NCBI RefSeq assembly: GCF_030285365.1
Contig: NZ_JASVDS010000001.1
Location: 496,001 to 560,000 of the forward strand
From: Roseateles subflavus
GTDB lineage: Bacteria > Pseudomonadota > Gammaproteobacteria > Burkholderiales > Burkholderiaceae_C
Length of the DNA: 64,000 nucleotides
Direction of reading: 5' to 3'
Shown: positions 7,130 through 15,659 of the stretch, in pieces
Position numbering within the stretch: the first letter of the stretch is position 1
How the letters are laid out: each line of letters opens with the position of its first letter
Translations under genes and position numbers: made by a program
The notes under the pieces: model-generated
What the model was told of the DNA's origin: nothing
Database searches by the model: none
The model's input: the letters and a program-made list of their open reading frames with translations, nothing else

Positions 7130-7783
7130 ATGAGCTCTTCCGACCTTTTCGCCCCCTTGCGCGATGCCGCCCAGACCCTGGGGCTGGATCTCAGCGATGT
7201 TCAACTCCAGCAGCTCCTGGACTACCTGGGCCTGATTCAGAAGTGGAACAAGGTCTACAACCTGACGGCTGTGCGCGACCCGCAGGCCATGCTGGTGCAG
7301 CACCTGGTGGACAGCCTCAGCCTGATCCCTGCCCTGCGCCGCCACCTGGCCGCGACGCCGGGGCAACGGCTGATGGACGTCGGCAGCGGGGGCGGTCTGC
7401 CGGGCGTGGTCGTGGCCATTTGCGAGCCCACACTGGATGTGAGCTGCGTGGACGCGGTCGCCAAGAAGGCCAGCTTCATCCAGCAGGTCGCGGCGGAACT
7501 GCGCCTGGGCAACCTCCACGGCGTCCACTCGCGTGTGGAGGAGCTTCAGGTGGCGCCCTTCGACGTCATCACCTCACGCGCCTTTGCCTCGCTGCTGGAC
7601 TTCACCACCCTCACGCGCCAGCACCTCAAGCCGGGCGCCATCTGGATGGCCATGAAGGGTCAGCACCCGCAGGACGAGCTGGCCGCCCTGCCGGCGGACC
7701 TGGATGTGTTTCACGTGGAACAGCTCCAGGTGCCCGGTCTGGACGCCCAACGCTGTCTCATCTGGATCAAAACCCGCGCTTGA
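7130..7783 (+). CDS. rsmG: 16S rRNA (guanine(527)-N(7))-methyltransferase RsmG
   Basis: RsmG (GidB) methylates G527 of 16S rRNA using S-adenosylmethionine. The 217-residue length is normal. Visible signatures are the N-terminal helix WNKVYNLTAVRDP, the SAM-binding loop LMDVGSGGGLPGVVVA, VDAVAKKASFIQQVA, and SRAFASLLDF near the active site. The start at 7130 is chosen because family members begin shortly before this helix; the frame is open further upstream but that part is antisense-like filler. The gene is 14 nt after the hydrolase gene, in the mnmG operon. A parS-like site lies near its 3' end. Confidence 0.97.
   Translation: MSSSDLFAPLRDAAQTLGLDLSDVQLQQLLDYLGLIQKWNKVYNLTAVRDPQAMLVQHLVDSLSLIPALRRHLAATPGQRLMDVGSGGGLPGVVVAICEPTLDVSCVDAVAKKASFIQQVAAELRLGNLHGVHSRVEELQVAPFDVITSRAFASLLDFTTLTRQHLKPGAIWMAMKGQHPQDELAALPADLDVFHVEQLQVPGLDAQRCLIWIKTRA
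7707..7722. other. parS site 3 (inside rsmG)
   Basis: TGTTTCACGTGGAACA differs at one position from the perfect palindrome and combines the two commonly found parS half-sites (TGTTTCAC and GTGGAACA). It lies in rsmG, 215 bp before parA. Confidence 0.85.
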
Positions 7784-7866
7784 GTCCGAGGCGACCCGGC
7801 CTTCCCAAGTACGATAGCCCACCAAGCACACAAGCCCTGCATTGCGCACCGCCATCCCAGCGGACG

Positions 7867-7892
7867 GGCCGATCCGGCCCCGCCGATCGGCC
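7867..7892. promoter_or_regulatory. inverted repeat upstream of parA
   Basis: GGCCGATC (7867-7874) and GATCGGCC (7885-7892) form a perfect 8-bp inverted repeat with a 10-bp spacer, ending 44 bp before parA. It has no T-run, so it is more likely an operator or mRNA hairpin than a terminator. Its function is unknown. Confidence 0.45.
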
Positions 7893-7936
7893 GGGAAGAG
7901 CCCCTTGTCAGGGCCGGCGCACAGGGGGGAGCCCTC

Positions 7937-8704
7937 ATGAAGATTTTCTGCGTTGCCAATCAAAAGGGTGGGGTCGGCAAGACCACCACGACCGTCAACC
8001 TCGCCGCAGGCCTGGCCAAGGTCGGCCAGCGCGTGCTGGTGGTGGACCTGGATCCCCAGGGCAATGCGACCATGGGATCGGGCGTGGACAAGCGCGCGCT
8101 GGAGCTGAGCGTCTATGACGTGCTGCTGGAGTCCTCCACCATCGCGGAAGCCCGCCAGCGCAACGAGCAGGTCGGCTACGACGTGCTGGGTGCCAACCGC
8201 GAGCTGGCGGGTGCCGAGGTGGAGCTGGTGGAGCTGGAGCGCCGGGAGCGTCGCCTCAAGGCCGCGCTCAAGGCTGCCGAAGCCGAGTACGACTTCGTGC
8301 TGATCGACTGCCCGCCCTCGCTGTCCATGCTCACGCTGAACGGCCTGTGCTCGGCCCATGGCGTCATCGTCCCCATGCAGTGCGAGTACTTTGCACTGGA
8401 AGGCCTCTCGGACCTGGTCAACACCATCAAGCAGGTGCACGCCAACCTCAACCCGGACCTCCAGATCATCGGCCTGCTGCGTGTCATGTTCGACCCCCGC
8501 ATCACGCTCCAGAACCAGGTCAGCGAGCAGCTCAAGGCTCACTTCGGCGAGAAGGTCTTCGACACCGTGATTCCCCGCAACGTCCGCCTGGCCGAGGCCC
8601 CCAGCTACGGCTTGCCAGGCGTGGTGTTCGACCCCTCCTCCAAGGGCGCGCAGTCCTTCGTGGAGTTCGCCAAAGAAATGGTGCGCCGCATCGCGGCGAT
8701 GTGA
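7937..8704 (+). CDS. parA: chromosome partitioning ATPase ParA (Soj)
   Basis: This is a small chromosomal ParA of 255 residues without the N-terminal helix-turn-helix seen in plasmid ParAs. It has the deviant Walker A KGGVGKTTTTVNLA (about 10-23), the A' motif VVDLDPQGNA and Walker B FVLIDCPPSLSMLT. ParA cycles between DNA-bound ATP dimer and free monomer to move ParB-parS complexes. It lies downstream of mnmG-rsmG as usual, and GGGGGGA precedes the ATG. Unusually, parB does not follow; it is 8.6 kb downstream. Confidence 0.97.
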   Translation: MKIFCVANQKGGVGKTTTTVNLAAGLAKVGQRVLVVDLDPQGNATMGSGVDKRALELSVYDVLLESSTIAEARQRNEQVGYDVLGANRELAGAEVELVELERRERRLKAALKAAEAEYDFVLIDCPPSLSMLTLNGLCSAHGVIVPMQCEYFALEGLSDLVNTIKQVHANLNPDLQIIGLLRVMFDPRITLQNQVSEQLKAHFGEKVFDTVIPRNVRLAEAPSYGLPGVVFDPSSKGAQSFVEFAKEMVRRIAAM

Positions 8705-8705
8705 C

Positions 8706-9494
8706 ATGACGGCAGAGGAGCTGGCTGAACTCGGGCGACAGGCCGAAGCGGCCGGCCTGAACGCCACCTCGCCGCCTCAGGAATCGCGCATCGAGGGCTG
8801 GCTGATCCGCCTCTCCCCCGGCCAGGCCAAGCGGGCCCGCTGCATCAATGCCCTCGAGGCCGGCACCCTGCCCGTGGAGGAGCTGCTCGCCCGCAGCGCC
8901 CGGAGCTTCCATGCCGCCGGCCTGCCGCTGGTGGTCCGCATCACCCCCTTCACCCAGCCGCCCGACCTGGATGCCCGGCTCGCCGCCAAGGGCTGGCCCC
9001 GCTACGACGCCGCCGAAGTCCTGGTGCGTCCCCAGCTGGACGACGTGATGGGGTGGCCCCTGCCCGGGGGTCAGGTCTTGCACGCCGTCGACGCCCTCGA
9101 ATTTGCCCGCCAGATGGGCGCGCTCAAGGGCAGCAGCGACCTGGAGATCCAGGCTCAGGCGGAGCGGCAGTCGCAGTCCCGCGTGCCCTACCAGGGCTTC
9201 TGGCTGCGCCGCAACACCATCCGCGGCTGGGAGCTGCTGGCCTGCGGGCAGCTGGCCCAGGAAGGCGAGTGGGTGGGCCTGTACGACATCTACACCCCGG
9301 AAGCCTTCCGCGGCCAGGGCCATGCCCGCAACCTCTGCCTGGCACTGCTCCAGCAGGCCTGCACGCAAGGAGCCCGCCGGGCCTATCTGCAGGTGGGGGA
9401 GCACAACGCCGCAGCGCTCGCCCTGTACCGCGGTCTCGGCTTCCTCAGCGCCTACCGCTACCACTTCCGCAGCCCGGCGGACGACCTGCGCTGA
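8706..9494 (+). CDS. GNAT-family N-acetyltransferase
   Basis: The 262-residue protein has a C-terminal acetyl-CoA domain: YDIYTPEAFRGQGHARNLC supplies the Q/RxxGxG/A loop, and HNAAALALYRGLGF gives the final motif B region. The N-terminal half (IEGWLIRLSPGQAKRARCIN) resembles two-domain GNATs with a degenerate first domain. The start codon lies one base after the parA stop, so it is probably co-transcribed with parA, taking the place where parB is usually found. The substrate is unknown. Confidence 0.88.
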   Translation: MTAEELAELGRQAEAAGLNATSPPQESRIEGWLIRLSPGQAKRARCINALEAGTLPVEELLARSARSFHAAGLPLVVRITPFTQPPDLDARLAAKGWPRYDAAEVLVRPQLDDVMGWPLPGGQVLHAVDALEFARQMGALKGSSDLEIQAQAERQSQSRVPYQGFWLRRNTIRGWELLACGQLAQEGEWVGLYDIYTPEAFRGQGHARNLCLALLQQACTQGARRAYLQVGEHNAAALALYRGLGFLSAYRYHFRSPADDLR

Positions 9495-9627
9495 GGCGCC
9501 CAGGACCGGTGGCAGCCCGGGCGGGATCCCCGGCTTGAGGGGGGGCGCGCACTCACATGGTTACATCATGTCGAAGTGTGCTCGCTAGGATCGCCCAGCA
9601 TCCCCACTGCCACGGAACCCAACGGCC

Positions 9628-10665
9628 ATGTTCTACCCCCTCCTCTCCCGCAGCGCCTGCATCGTGGGCCTGGCCCTTGGCACCCTGGCCGCGCATGCCG
9701 CTGTGCCCAAGGCTGACGTCCCCGGCAGCCGGGACCATCCGGTGCTCCAGCGCTTTGCCGGCAGCGTGCTGGTGGGCTATGCCCAGCAGGATTGGGACCA
9801 GCGCCAGTTCCCCGACGCACGGGGCGCCGCCAAGGACGACAACCGCTTCGTGAACCCGGTGAACATCGAGGGCAAGGTCACGCGCCTGTTCTACCTGGCC
9901 CCCCAGGGCAAGAGCCCGCTGGAGGTGTTCCGCAACCATCAGCAGGCCCTGATGGCCGCCGGCTTCAAGACGACCTGGACCTGCGAGACGGAAGCCCAGG
10001 GCTGCGCGCGTGCCTACTTCGCCCTGGACGGCTACGAGCGCGCCAAGGGCATGCGCTGGGCCGAAGGCGATCTGCCCGGCGTGGACGCGGCGTACCGGGA
10101 CAGCAGCTGGAACCTCGAGATGGCCCTGAGCTACGAGCAGGGTCGCATGCTGGTGGGCTCGCTGTCGCAAGGTGGCCGCACCTTGCAGATGCTGCTCTAC
10201 ACCTCGGCGGCCGAGAACGCCCACACCGGCCGCGCGGCCACCTACATCGAAATCGTCGAACCCAAGGCCATGCCCACGGGCCAGGTCACGGTCGACGCCA
10301 AGGCGCTGGGCCAGGGCCTGGCGACCGAGGGCCGGATCGCGCTGTACGGTCTGCAGTTCGACACCGGCAAGACGGAGATCAAGTCCGAGAGCGGCGCCCA
10401 GCTGGACCAGATGGTCAGCGCCCTGAAGGCGCAGCCGGCGCTCAAGGTGCTGATCGTCGGCCATACGGACAACGTCGGCAGCGTCGAGGCCAACCTGGCC
10501 CTGAGCCAGGGCCGGGCACAGGCCGTGGTGGCGGCGCTGGTGCAGCGCGGCATCGCCGCCGGCCGGCTGCAGGCGCGGGGCGTGGCCAACTTCTCGCCGC
10601 TGGCCAGCAACGCCGGCGAGGACGGGCGCGCCCGCAACCGCCGCGTGGAGCTGGTGCTGCAATAG
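9628..10665 (+). CDS. OmpA-family outer membrane protein, first of a tandem pair
   Basis: The 345-residue protein begins with a signal peptide ending near AAHA (about residue 24). An N-terminal domain (about 30-225) resembles DUF4892-type proteins, with a conserved WTCETEAQGC and EVFRNHQQAL. A C-terminal OmpA-like peptidoglycan-binding domain (about 240-345) contains LQFDTGKTEIK, VIVGHTDNVGS-type and RARNRRVELVLQ segments. It should be periplasmic or outer-membrane associated and hold the envelope to peptidoglycan. The next gene is a close paralogue with the same architecture, so the pair arose by tandem duplication. It lies between parA and parB. Confidence 0.87.
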   Translation: MFYPLLSRSACIVGLALGTLAAHAAVPKADVPGSRDHPVLQRFAGSVLVGYAQQDWDQRQFPDARGAAKDDNRFVNPVNIEGKVTRLFYLAPQGKSPLEVFRNHQQALMAAGFKTTWTCETEAQGCARAYFALDGYERAKGMRWAEGDLPGVDAAYRDSSWNLEMALSYEQGRMLVGSLSQGGRTLQMLLYTSAAENAHTGRAATYIEIVEPKAMPTGQVTVDAKALGQGLATEGRIALYGLQFDTGKTEIKSESGAQLDQMVSALKAQPALKVLIVGHTDNVGSVEANLALSQGRAQAVVAALVQRGIAAGRLQARGVANFSPLASNAGEDGRARNRRVELVLQ

Positions 10666-10693
10666 CCGCCGCCCCCAGCGCCGCCATTCCCCT

Positions 10694-10723
10694 GAGCGGC
10701 CCTGGCCGTTCGAGGGGCCGCTC
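10694..10723. repeat. GC-rich inverted repeat between the paired OmpA-family genes
   Basis: GAGCGGCCC (10694-10702) pairs with GGGCCGCTC (10715-10723) over a 12-base loop. No T-run follows, so it may stabilise the upstream mRNA or act as a Rho-dependent pause rather than a classic terminator. Confidence 0.4.
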
Positions 10724-10786
10724 GTCCAACCGTCCCAACGGCCCCGCCCTTGCGGCGCCCTTCCCCAGTCTTGCGGAGGATCCCCC

Positions 10787-11833
10787 ATGACCCCCTTGCG
10801 TGCCACCCGACTCGGCGCCCTGCTGCTGCTCGGCAGCGCCCTCACCGCTCTGCCCTGCCGGGCGGACGTCCCCACGGCGGACGTGCCGGGCGGCAGTGAC
10901 CATCCGGTGCTTCAGCGTTTCAGCGGCAGCGTGCTGGCGGGATACGCCCACCAGGACTGGGAGCAGCGCACCTTCCCGGATGCCGGCGGCGTCGGCAAGG
11001 GCAGCGAAGGCTTCATCAAGCCGCTGACCCTCGAAGGCAAGGTGACGCGCCTGTTCTACGTGGCCCCCCTCGACAAGGGCCCGCTGGAGGTCTTCCGCAA
11101 TCACCAGCAGGCGCTCCAGGCCGCGGGCTTCAAGACGGTCTGGACCTGCGAGACCGAGGCCCAGGGCTGCGTGAAGGCCTACTTCGCGCTGGACAAGAAC
11201 GAGCGGCTGCGCGGCATGGGCTGGGCCAAGGGCGATCTGCCCAGCATGGACCCATCCTCCAGCGGCCGCTGGTCCCTGGCGTCGAGCATCAGCCACGAGC
11301 AGGGCCGGCTGCTCGTCGGGCAGCTCTCGAAAGGGGGTCGCCAGCTGCACCTGCTGCTCTACACCTCCGTCGCCCAGACCGCCCACACGCACCGCGCCGC
11401 CACCTACATCGAGATCGTCGAGCCCCGCGCCATGCCCACCGGCCAGGTCACGGTCGATGCACAGGGCATCAGCCAGGGCCTGAAGGCGGAGGGCAAGTTC
11501 GCGTTCTATGGGCTCTTCTTCGACACCGGCAAGAGCGAGGTCAAGCCGGAGTCCCAGCCGCAGCTCGCGGAAATGGCCCAGGTGCTCAAGGCCGATCCGA
11601 AGCTGCGCGTCTACATCGTCGGGCACACCGACAACGTGGGCAGCTTCGACGCCAACCAGGCGCTGTCGCAGGCGCGCGCGCAGGCCGTCGTGGCGGCGCT
11701 CACGAAGTCGCCCTACGGCGTCGAGGCCGGCCGCCTGAACGCCAAGGGCGCGGCCAGCATCGCCCCCGTGGCGTCGAATGCCGACGAGGACGGCCGGGCC
11801 CGCAACCGCCGCGTGGAGATGGTGCTGCAGTAA
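10787..11833 (+). CDS. OmpA-family outer membrane protein, second of a tandem pair
   Basis: The 348-residue protein is colinear with the preceding gene product: signal peptide (to about LPCRADV), the WTCETEAQGC domain and a C-terminal OmpA-like domain with LFFDTGKSEVK, YIVGHTDNVGSFDANQALS and ARNRRVEMVLQ. Long identical blocks such as HPVLQRF, EGKVTRLF and LEVFRNHQQAL show that the two are paralogues. Most differences are in the middle loop after the WTCETEAQGC motif. GCGGAGGA precedes the start. The function is inferred as peptidoglycan anchoring; the reason for two copies is unknown. Confidence 0.87.
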   Translation: MTPLRATRLGALLLLGSALTALPCRADVPTADVPGGSDHPVLQRFSGSVLAGYAHQDWEQRTFPDAGGVGKGSEGFIKPLTLEGKVTRLFYVAPLDKGPLEVFRNHQQALQAAGFKTVWTCETEAQGCVKAYFALDKNERLRGMGWAKGDLPSMDPSSSGRWSLASSISHEQGRLLVGQLSKGGRQLHLLLYTSVAQTAHTHRAATYIEIVEPRAMPTGQVTVDAQGISQGLKAEGKFAFYGLFFDTGKSEVKPESQPQLAEMAQVLKADPKLRVYIVGHTDNVGSFDANQALSQARAQAVVAALTKSPYGVEAGRLNAKGAASIAPVASNADEDGRARNRRVEMVLQ

Positions 11834-11839
11834 GCCCGC

Positions 11840-12412
11840 TCAGGCATCCGCCGCGCCCACGTGGCCGGCGCGGATGGCCTCGCGGTTGGCCCGCGCGAAG
11901 GCGAGGCGATAGGCCTTGTTCGTGAAGCCGAAGTGCAGGGCCAGGATCGTCCCCCCGAGGCGCTGACGCTGGAGCCGGCGGATGCGCACCGGCTGGTAGA
12001 AGCTGCTCTGCGGCGCCTCGGCCCGATGCCGGCGGAACCAGACCCAGCTGAGCACCAGCCCCACCAGCGAGGACACCACCCACGGATGCCGGGCCGCCAG
12101 GCCCGCGCCGGGGCCATCCGGGATGGCGAAGGTCAGCACGGCCGCGCAGGCGCCCGCGAGCAGGGCCGTGATGGCGAGCTTGCCGCCCCAGCTCATCGGC
12201 GGACGCGACAGGCTGTCCGCGCAGTGCAGGCAGGTCGGCACCGGCAGGGCAAAGGCCGCCGACGATCCGCCCAGCGGCAGCAGCCGGGTCACCCGGGTGT
12301 CCTGCTCGGCCACGAAGACCTCGCTGCGCGTGCCGCAGTTGGCACAGACATCATCCGGAAACTGCAGGCTGAAGCCTTCAGCCAGGGGCTCTGGGCCCAG
12401 GTTGGGGTGCAT
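11840..12412 (-). CDS. zinc-ribbon-like membrane protein, hypothetical
   Basis: The 190-residue protein starts at the ATG preceded by GGAGGAG; an ATG 18 bp upstream is less likely. The N-terminal part contains CANCGT and CLHCAD pairs, suggesting a metal-binding ribbon. Two membrane segments follow (about 75-95 and 105-122), then a basic C-terminal domain with RIRRLQRQRLGG. The family is unknown to me. It converges on the second OmpA-family gene with 6 bp between the stops. Confidence 0.7.
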   Translation of the reverse strand: MHPNLGPEPLAEGFSLQFPDDVCANCGTRSEVFVAEQDTRVTRLLPLGGSSAAFALPVPTCLHCADSLSRPPMSWGGKLAITALLAGACAAVLTFAIPDGPGAGLAARHPWVVSSLVGLVLSWVWFRRHRAEAPQSSFYQPVRIRRLQRQRLGGTILALHFGFTNKAYRLAFARANREAIRAGHVGAADA

Positions 12413-12627
12413 GGCGACTCCTCCGTTCAAACCGGCGGCTCCCGACCGCCCTCTCCCGTCACATCCACTGTCTTTTGAGTCGCCCGCATCGAGGCAGGGT
12501 CGGCGGGCGGATTATGGGAAGCGGCGCCGCATCTGATACCGAGGGTCGGCCCCTGCACTGAGGGGGATGCGAGCCGTTGGCGTGAATTGCGTCACGATCG
12601 GGCCCGTCAGACGCCGGGAGGCCGGGT

Positions 12628-13053
12628 TCAGTCGCGCGGCCGCCAGACCTTCATCAGCGTGTGCCGCGTGAAGCCGGGTACGAAGTCGTGGACGTGAGCG
12701 ATGCAGGCGTAGCCCAGGTGCTCGTAGAGCGCCGCGGCATCGTCCAGCAGCGTCTCGATCAGGGCGTCGAGGCAGCCGCGGCGCAGCGCCTGGGCCTCGA
12801 GGCGGCGCAGGACGTCCCCGCCCAGGCCCTCGCCGCGGCGCTCGGGATGCACCCAGAGGTAGTCGACGTAGAGGCGCTGAAACTCCGTGCGACCGCAGCC
12901 GCCGGCCACCAGCACCCCGGCGTCGTCATAGAGGGCGCAGGCAATGTCCTGCGCGTCACTGCCCTGCGTCTGCTGCCGGCCATGCAGGACGACGGCGTCG
13001 CGGATCGCTTGCAGCGCCGCAGCCGGCACCTCGTTGTCGGCACACCAGCGCAT
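12628..13053 (-). CDS. GNAT-family N-acetyltransferase
   Basis: The 141-residue single-domain acetyltransferase has a beta4-alpha3 region, YVDYLWVHPERRGEGLGGDVL, that carries the acetyl-CoA loop, and a later AAALYEHLGYACI typical of motif B. Similar small GNATs act on amines or antibiotics, but the target is not evident. It lies 9 bp downstream of argC on the same strand and is probably co-transcribed with it. Confidence 0.9.
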   Translation of the reverse strand: MRWCADNEVPAAALQAIRDAVVLHGRQQTQGSDAQDIACALYDDAGVLVAGGCGRTEFQRLYVDYLWVHPERRGEGLGGDVLRRLEAQALRRGCLDALIETLLDDAAALYEHLGYACIAHVHDFVPGFTRHTLMKVWRPRD

Positions 13054-13062
13054 GGGGCCGCG

Positions 13063-14019
13063 TCAGATGAGGCCGAGGGCCTCGTCCACGCCCAGGTGCA
13101 CGTTCATGCTCTGCACGGCCGCCCCGCTGGCGCCCTTGCCCAGATTGTCCAGGCGGGCCATGACGAGGATCTGCCCGGGCTTGTCGTCGGTACTGCCGAA
13201 GACGAAGAGGTCCACGCGGTTGGAATCATTGCAGGCCTGCACGTCGAAGAAGCCGCCGGCCAGGGTGTCGGCATCGCGAAGTGGCATCACGCGGATGAAG
13301 CGCTCGCCCTCGTAGTGGGCGGCCAGCGCCTCGCGGACCTGGTCAGGCGTCGTGCCCGCGCGCAGCTGCTGCAGATGCAGCGGCACGGTCACCGCCAGGC
13401 CCTTGTAGAAATCCGCCACGATGGGCATGAACACAGGCGCCGTCTTCAGGCCGGTGTGCGCCATCATCTCGGGCAGGTGCTTGTGGGCGAGGCCCAGGGC
13501 ATAGGGGCGCGGCGACTTCAGCAGCGCGTTGCCGCCCGCCTCGTACTCCGCGATCATGCCCTTGCCGCCGCCGGAATAACCCGTGATGGAGGTGGCCGAA
13601 ACCAGCGCCTCGGGCGCCAGCAGACCGGCATCGACCAGCGGGCGCACCGCCAGGATGAAGGCGCTCGCATGGCAGCCGGGATTGGCGATGCGCTTGGCGC
13701 CGCGGATGGCCTCGCGCTGGCCCTTGCACAGTTCGGGCAGGCCGAAGGTCCAGCCCGGCACCGTCCGGTGGGCCGTGCTGGCGTCGATCAGGCAGGTGTT
13801 GGGGTTGGTGATCATGGCCGCGGCCTCGCGCGAGGCGGCATCCGGCAGGCACAGGAAGGCGACGTCGGCCGCGTTGAGCAGGCGGGCGCGCTCGGCGGCG
13901 TCCTTGCGCTTGTCAGCGTCGATGCGCAGCACCTCGATGTCACCGCGCTGAGCCAGGTACTCATGGATGCGCAGCCCCGTGGTGCCTTCCTGTCCATCCA
14001 CAAACACGGTGTACGTCAT
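13063..14019 (-). CDS. argC: N-acetyl-gamma-glutamyl-phosphate reductase ArgC (short type)
   Basis: ArgC reduces N-acetylglutamyl phosphate to the semialdehyde with NADPH in arginine synthesis. The 318-residue length fits the short (type 2) form. It starts with the Rossmann segment [17 protein letters not shown], and the catalytic cysteine is in [10 protein letters not shown]. Further family segments are [16 protein letters not shown] and [19 protein letters not shown] five bases before the ATG supports the start. Other arginine genes are not in the window. Confidence 0.95.
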   Translation of the reverse strand: MTYTVFVDGQEGTTGLRIHEYLAQRGDIEVLRIDADKRKDAAERARLLNAADVAFLCLPDAASREAAAMITNPNTCLIDASTAHRTVPGWTFGLPELCKGQREAIRGAKRIANPGCHASAFILAVRPLVDAGLLAPEALVSATSITGYSGGGKGMIAEYEAGGNALLKSPRPYALGLAHKHLPEMMAHTGLKTAPVFMPIVADFYKGLAVTVPLHLQQLRAGTTPDQVREALAAHYEGERFIRVMPLRDADTLAGGFFDVQACNDSNRVDLFVFGSTDDKPGQILVMARLDNLGKGASGAAVQSMNVHLGVDEALGLI

Positions 14020-14064
14020 GAGATCTCCAGCACAATCAATGGGAACAATCCGACAGCATAAGGG

Positions 14065-14697
14065 ATGACCCGGCCCTCACGCCCTGCCGGCGCGCCTTCT
14101 CCCTTCGTCCTGATGATGCCCATGACCTCCTCCGCTGCCGCCCCGCCCGTCTATCTGCTGCCCGGCTGGCTGAACTCCGACGCCGAGCACTGGCAGAGCC
14201 GCTGGGAGCGGACGCTGGGCCATGTCCGCATCGAACAGGCCGACTGGGAATGGCCCCGCCGCGGGGACTGGATGGCGCGGCTGGACGAGGTGCTGCTCGC
14301 GGATGCCCGCCTGGCACAGACGCCGGCGGTGCTGGTCGCCCACAGCCTGGGCTGCCAGCTGGTGGCGGCCTGGGCGGCGCACTCGCAGCACACGGCCCGC
14401 GTGCGTGGCGCGCTGCTCGTGGCGCCGCCCGACACCGAGCGCGAGGACATGCCCCCGCAGCTCCACAACTGGCGTCCCATCCGCCGCCCCCGCCTGCCCT
14501 TCCCGGCCATCGCGGTGGTGTCCACCGACGATCCCTACTGCGATCCGGCACGGGCCGGCGAGATGGCCGCCGACTGGGGCGCGCGCCTCGTGCTGGCCGG
14601 GCCGCTCGGGCACCTCAACACCGCCAGCGGGCTCGGCGACTGGCCGGAGGGTCAAGCGCTGCTGGCGACGCTGCGCGGGGCTTCGGCCGCGGGCTGA
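14065..14697 (+). CDS. alpha/beta hydrolase, RBBP9/YdeN family
   Basis: The 210-residue small hydrolase has the nucleophile in VAHSLGCQL, an Asp in VSTDDPYCD and the His in LGHLN, the usual order for this family. The family signature [16 protein letters not shown] is near the start. RBBP9/YdeN proteins are serine hydrolases of uncertain natural substrate. The start is uncertain: ATGs at 14113 and 14122 are also in frame and closer to the conserved core, and none has a strong Shine-Dalgarno. It is divergent from argC. Confidence 0.88.
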   Translation: MTRPSRPAGAPSPFVLMMPMTSSAAAPPVYLLPGWLNSDAEHWQSRWERTLGHVRIEQADWEWPRRGDWMARLDEVLLADARLAQTPAVLVAHSLGCQLVAAWAAHSQHTARVRGALLVAPPDTEREDMPPQLHNWRPIRRPRLPFPAIAVVSTDDPYCDPARAGEMAADWGARLVLAGPLGHLNTASGLGDWPEGQALLATLRGASAAG

Positions 14698-14703
14698 GAC
14701 GCC

Positions 14704-15069
14704 TCAGCCTTCCCGTTCCGACCACAGCCAGCCGCACACCAGGGCGACCAGCCCCAGCAGGCCCGTCAGCAGCACGCCCAGCGCCGGTCCGCCCCCGCTC
14801 CGGATGCCCGACAGGGCGCTCGGCAACAGGCCCGCGCCGGTCAGCTGCAGGGCCAGCAGCAGCCCGCCCAGTGCGGCGCCGCACAGCGGCGCCACCGAAC
14901 GCCGCTGGTAGCGCCGAGGGTCCGGCAGGCGCTGCATCACCGCGGCGGTGAAGCCGTCGTCCGGCACCGGGTCCAGCCGTGCCTGCGCGAGACAGGCCTC
15001 CAGCCAGGCCTCGTCCTGCGCGGCGTTCCCGGGCATCGACGGGTCGTGGTCCTGCGCCTGTTCGCTCAT
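14704..15069 (-). CDS. putative anti-sigma factor, small membrane protein
   Basis: The 121-residue protein has a cytoplasmic N-terminus (1-60) and two membrane segments near 62-80 and 97-115, ending WLWSEREG. Its start overlaps the stop of the upstream ECF sigma gene (ATGA). This arrangement and topology are those of membrane-bound anti-sigma factors, although no zinc-binding HxxxCxxC motif is seen. The anti-sigma role is inferred from context. A much longer open frame on this strand is rejected because it would run through the sigma gene. Confidence 0.65.
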   Translation of the reverse strand: MSEQAQDHDPSMPGNAAQDEAWLEACLAQARLDPVPDDGFTAAVMQRLPDPRRYQRRSVAPLCGAALGGLLLALQLTGAGLLPSALSGIRSGGGPALGVLLTGLLGLVALVCGWLWSEREG

Positions 15070-15659
15070 GGCGTCCTCTCCTTCCAGTCCTGCAGCCAGT
15101 GGCGCAGGCGTTGCTTGCCTCGTTGCACATGCGACTTGAGCGTCCCCAGCGGCACCCCCATCACCTGGGCCGCCTCCTCGTGGCTCAGCCCCAGCTCGGC
15201 GCAATGCATGAGCGCCTGGCGCTCCGCCCGGGGCAGACGCGCCAGCGCCTGCTGCAGGTCCAGACGGAGGGCCTGCGGTGCCTGCGGGGCCGCCCCCAGG
15301 GCCTCGTCCAGCGCCTCCGGCTCGACGCCCTCCTGCACGTCCAGCCGGCCCTTGCGCCGGGACTCCAGGAACACCGTGTAGGCCAGCCGGAAGAGCCAGG
15401 TCGCGAAGCGGGCCTCGCCCCGGTACTGGTCCAGCTTGCGCCACAGCCGCAGGAAGACCTCCTGCGCCAGCTCATCCGCCTGCGCGGCATCGCCGTGCAG
15501 CAGGCGCCGCAGCTGGGCCCGCACGAGGCCCTGGTGTCGCCGCAGCAGCTGCTCGAAGGCCTGCGCCTCGCCGGTGTCCAGCACGCGACGCACGAGGAGC
15601 CGGTCGAGCCGGTCCTCGGGGTCGTGGGGCTCAGCCACCTGCACGCGCGTCGCGCTCAC
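15066..15659 (-). CDS. ECF-type RNA polymerase sigma factor
   Basis: The 197-residue protein has region 2 (about 25-95: FEQLLRRHQGLVRAQL, DELAQEVFLRLWRKLDQYRG, FATWLFRLAYTVFLE) and region 4 (about 130-190: ALARLPRAERQALMHC, LSHEEAAQVMGVPLGTLKSHVQRGKQRLR). It would direct core polymerase to stress-type promoters. The gene lies between a small membrane protein gene upstream (28-bp overlap) and the putative anti-sigma gene downstream (ATGA), so all three form one operon. The signal is unknown. Confidence 0.93.
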   Translation of the reverse strand: MSATRVQVAEPHDPEDRLDRLLVRRVLDTGEAQAFEQLLRRHQGLVRAQLRRLLHGDAAQADELAQEVFLRLWRKLDQYRGEARFATWLFRLAYTVFLESRRKGRLDVQEGVEPEALDEALGAAPQAPQALRLDLQQALARLPRAERQALMHCAELGLSHEEAAQVMGVPLGTLKSHVQRGKQRLRHWLQDWKERTP

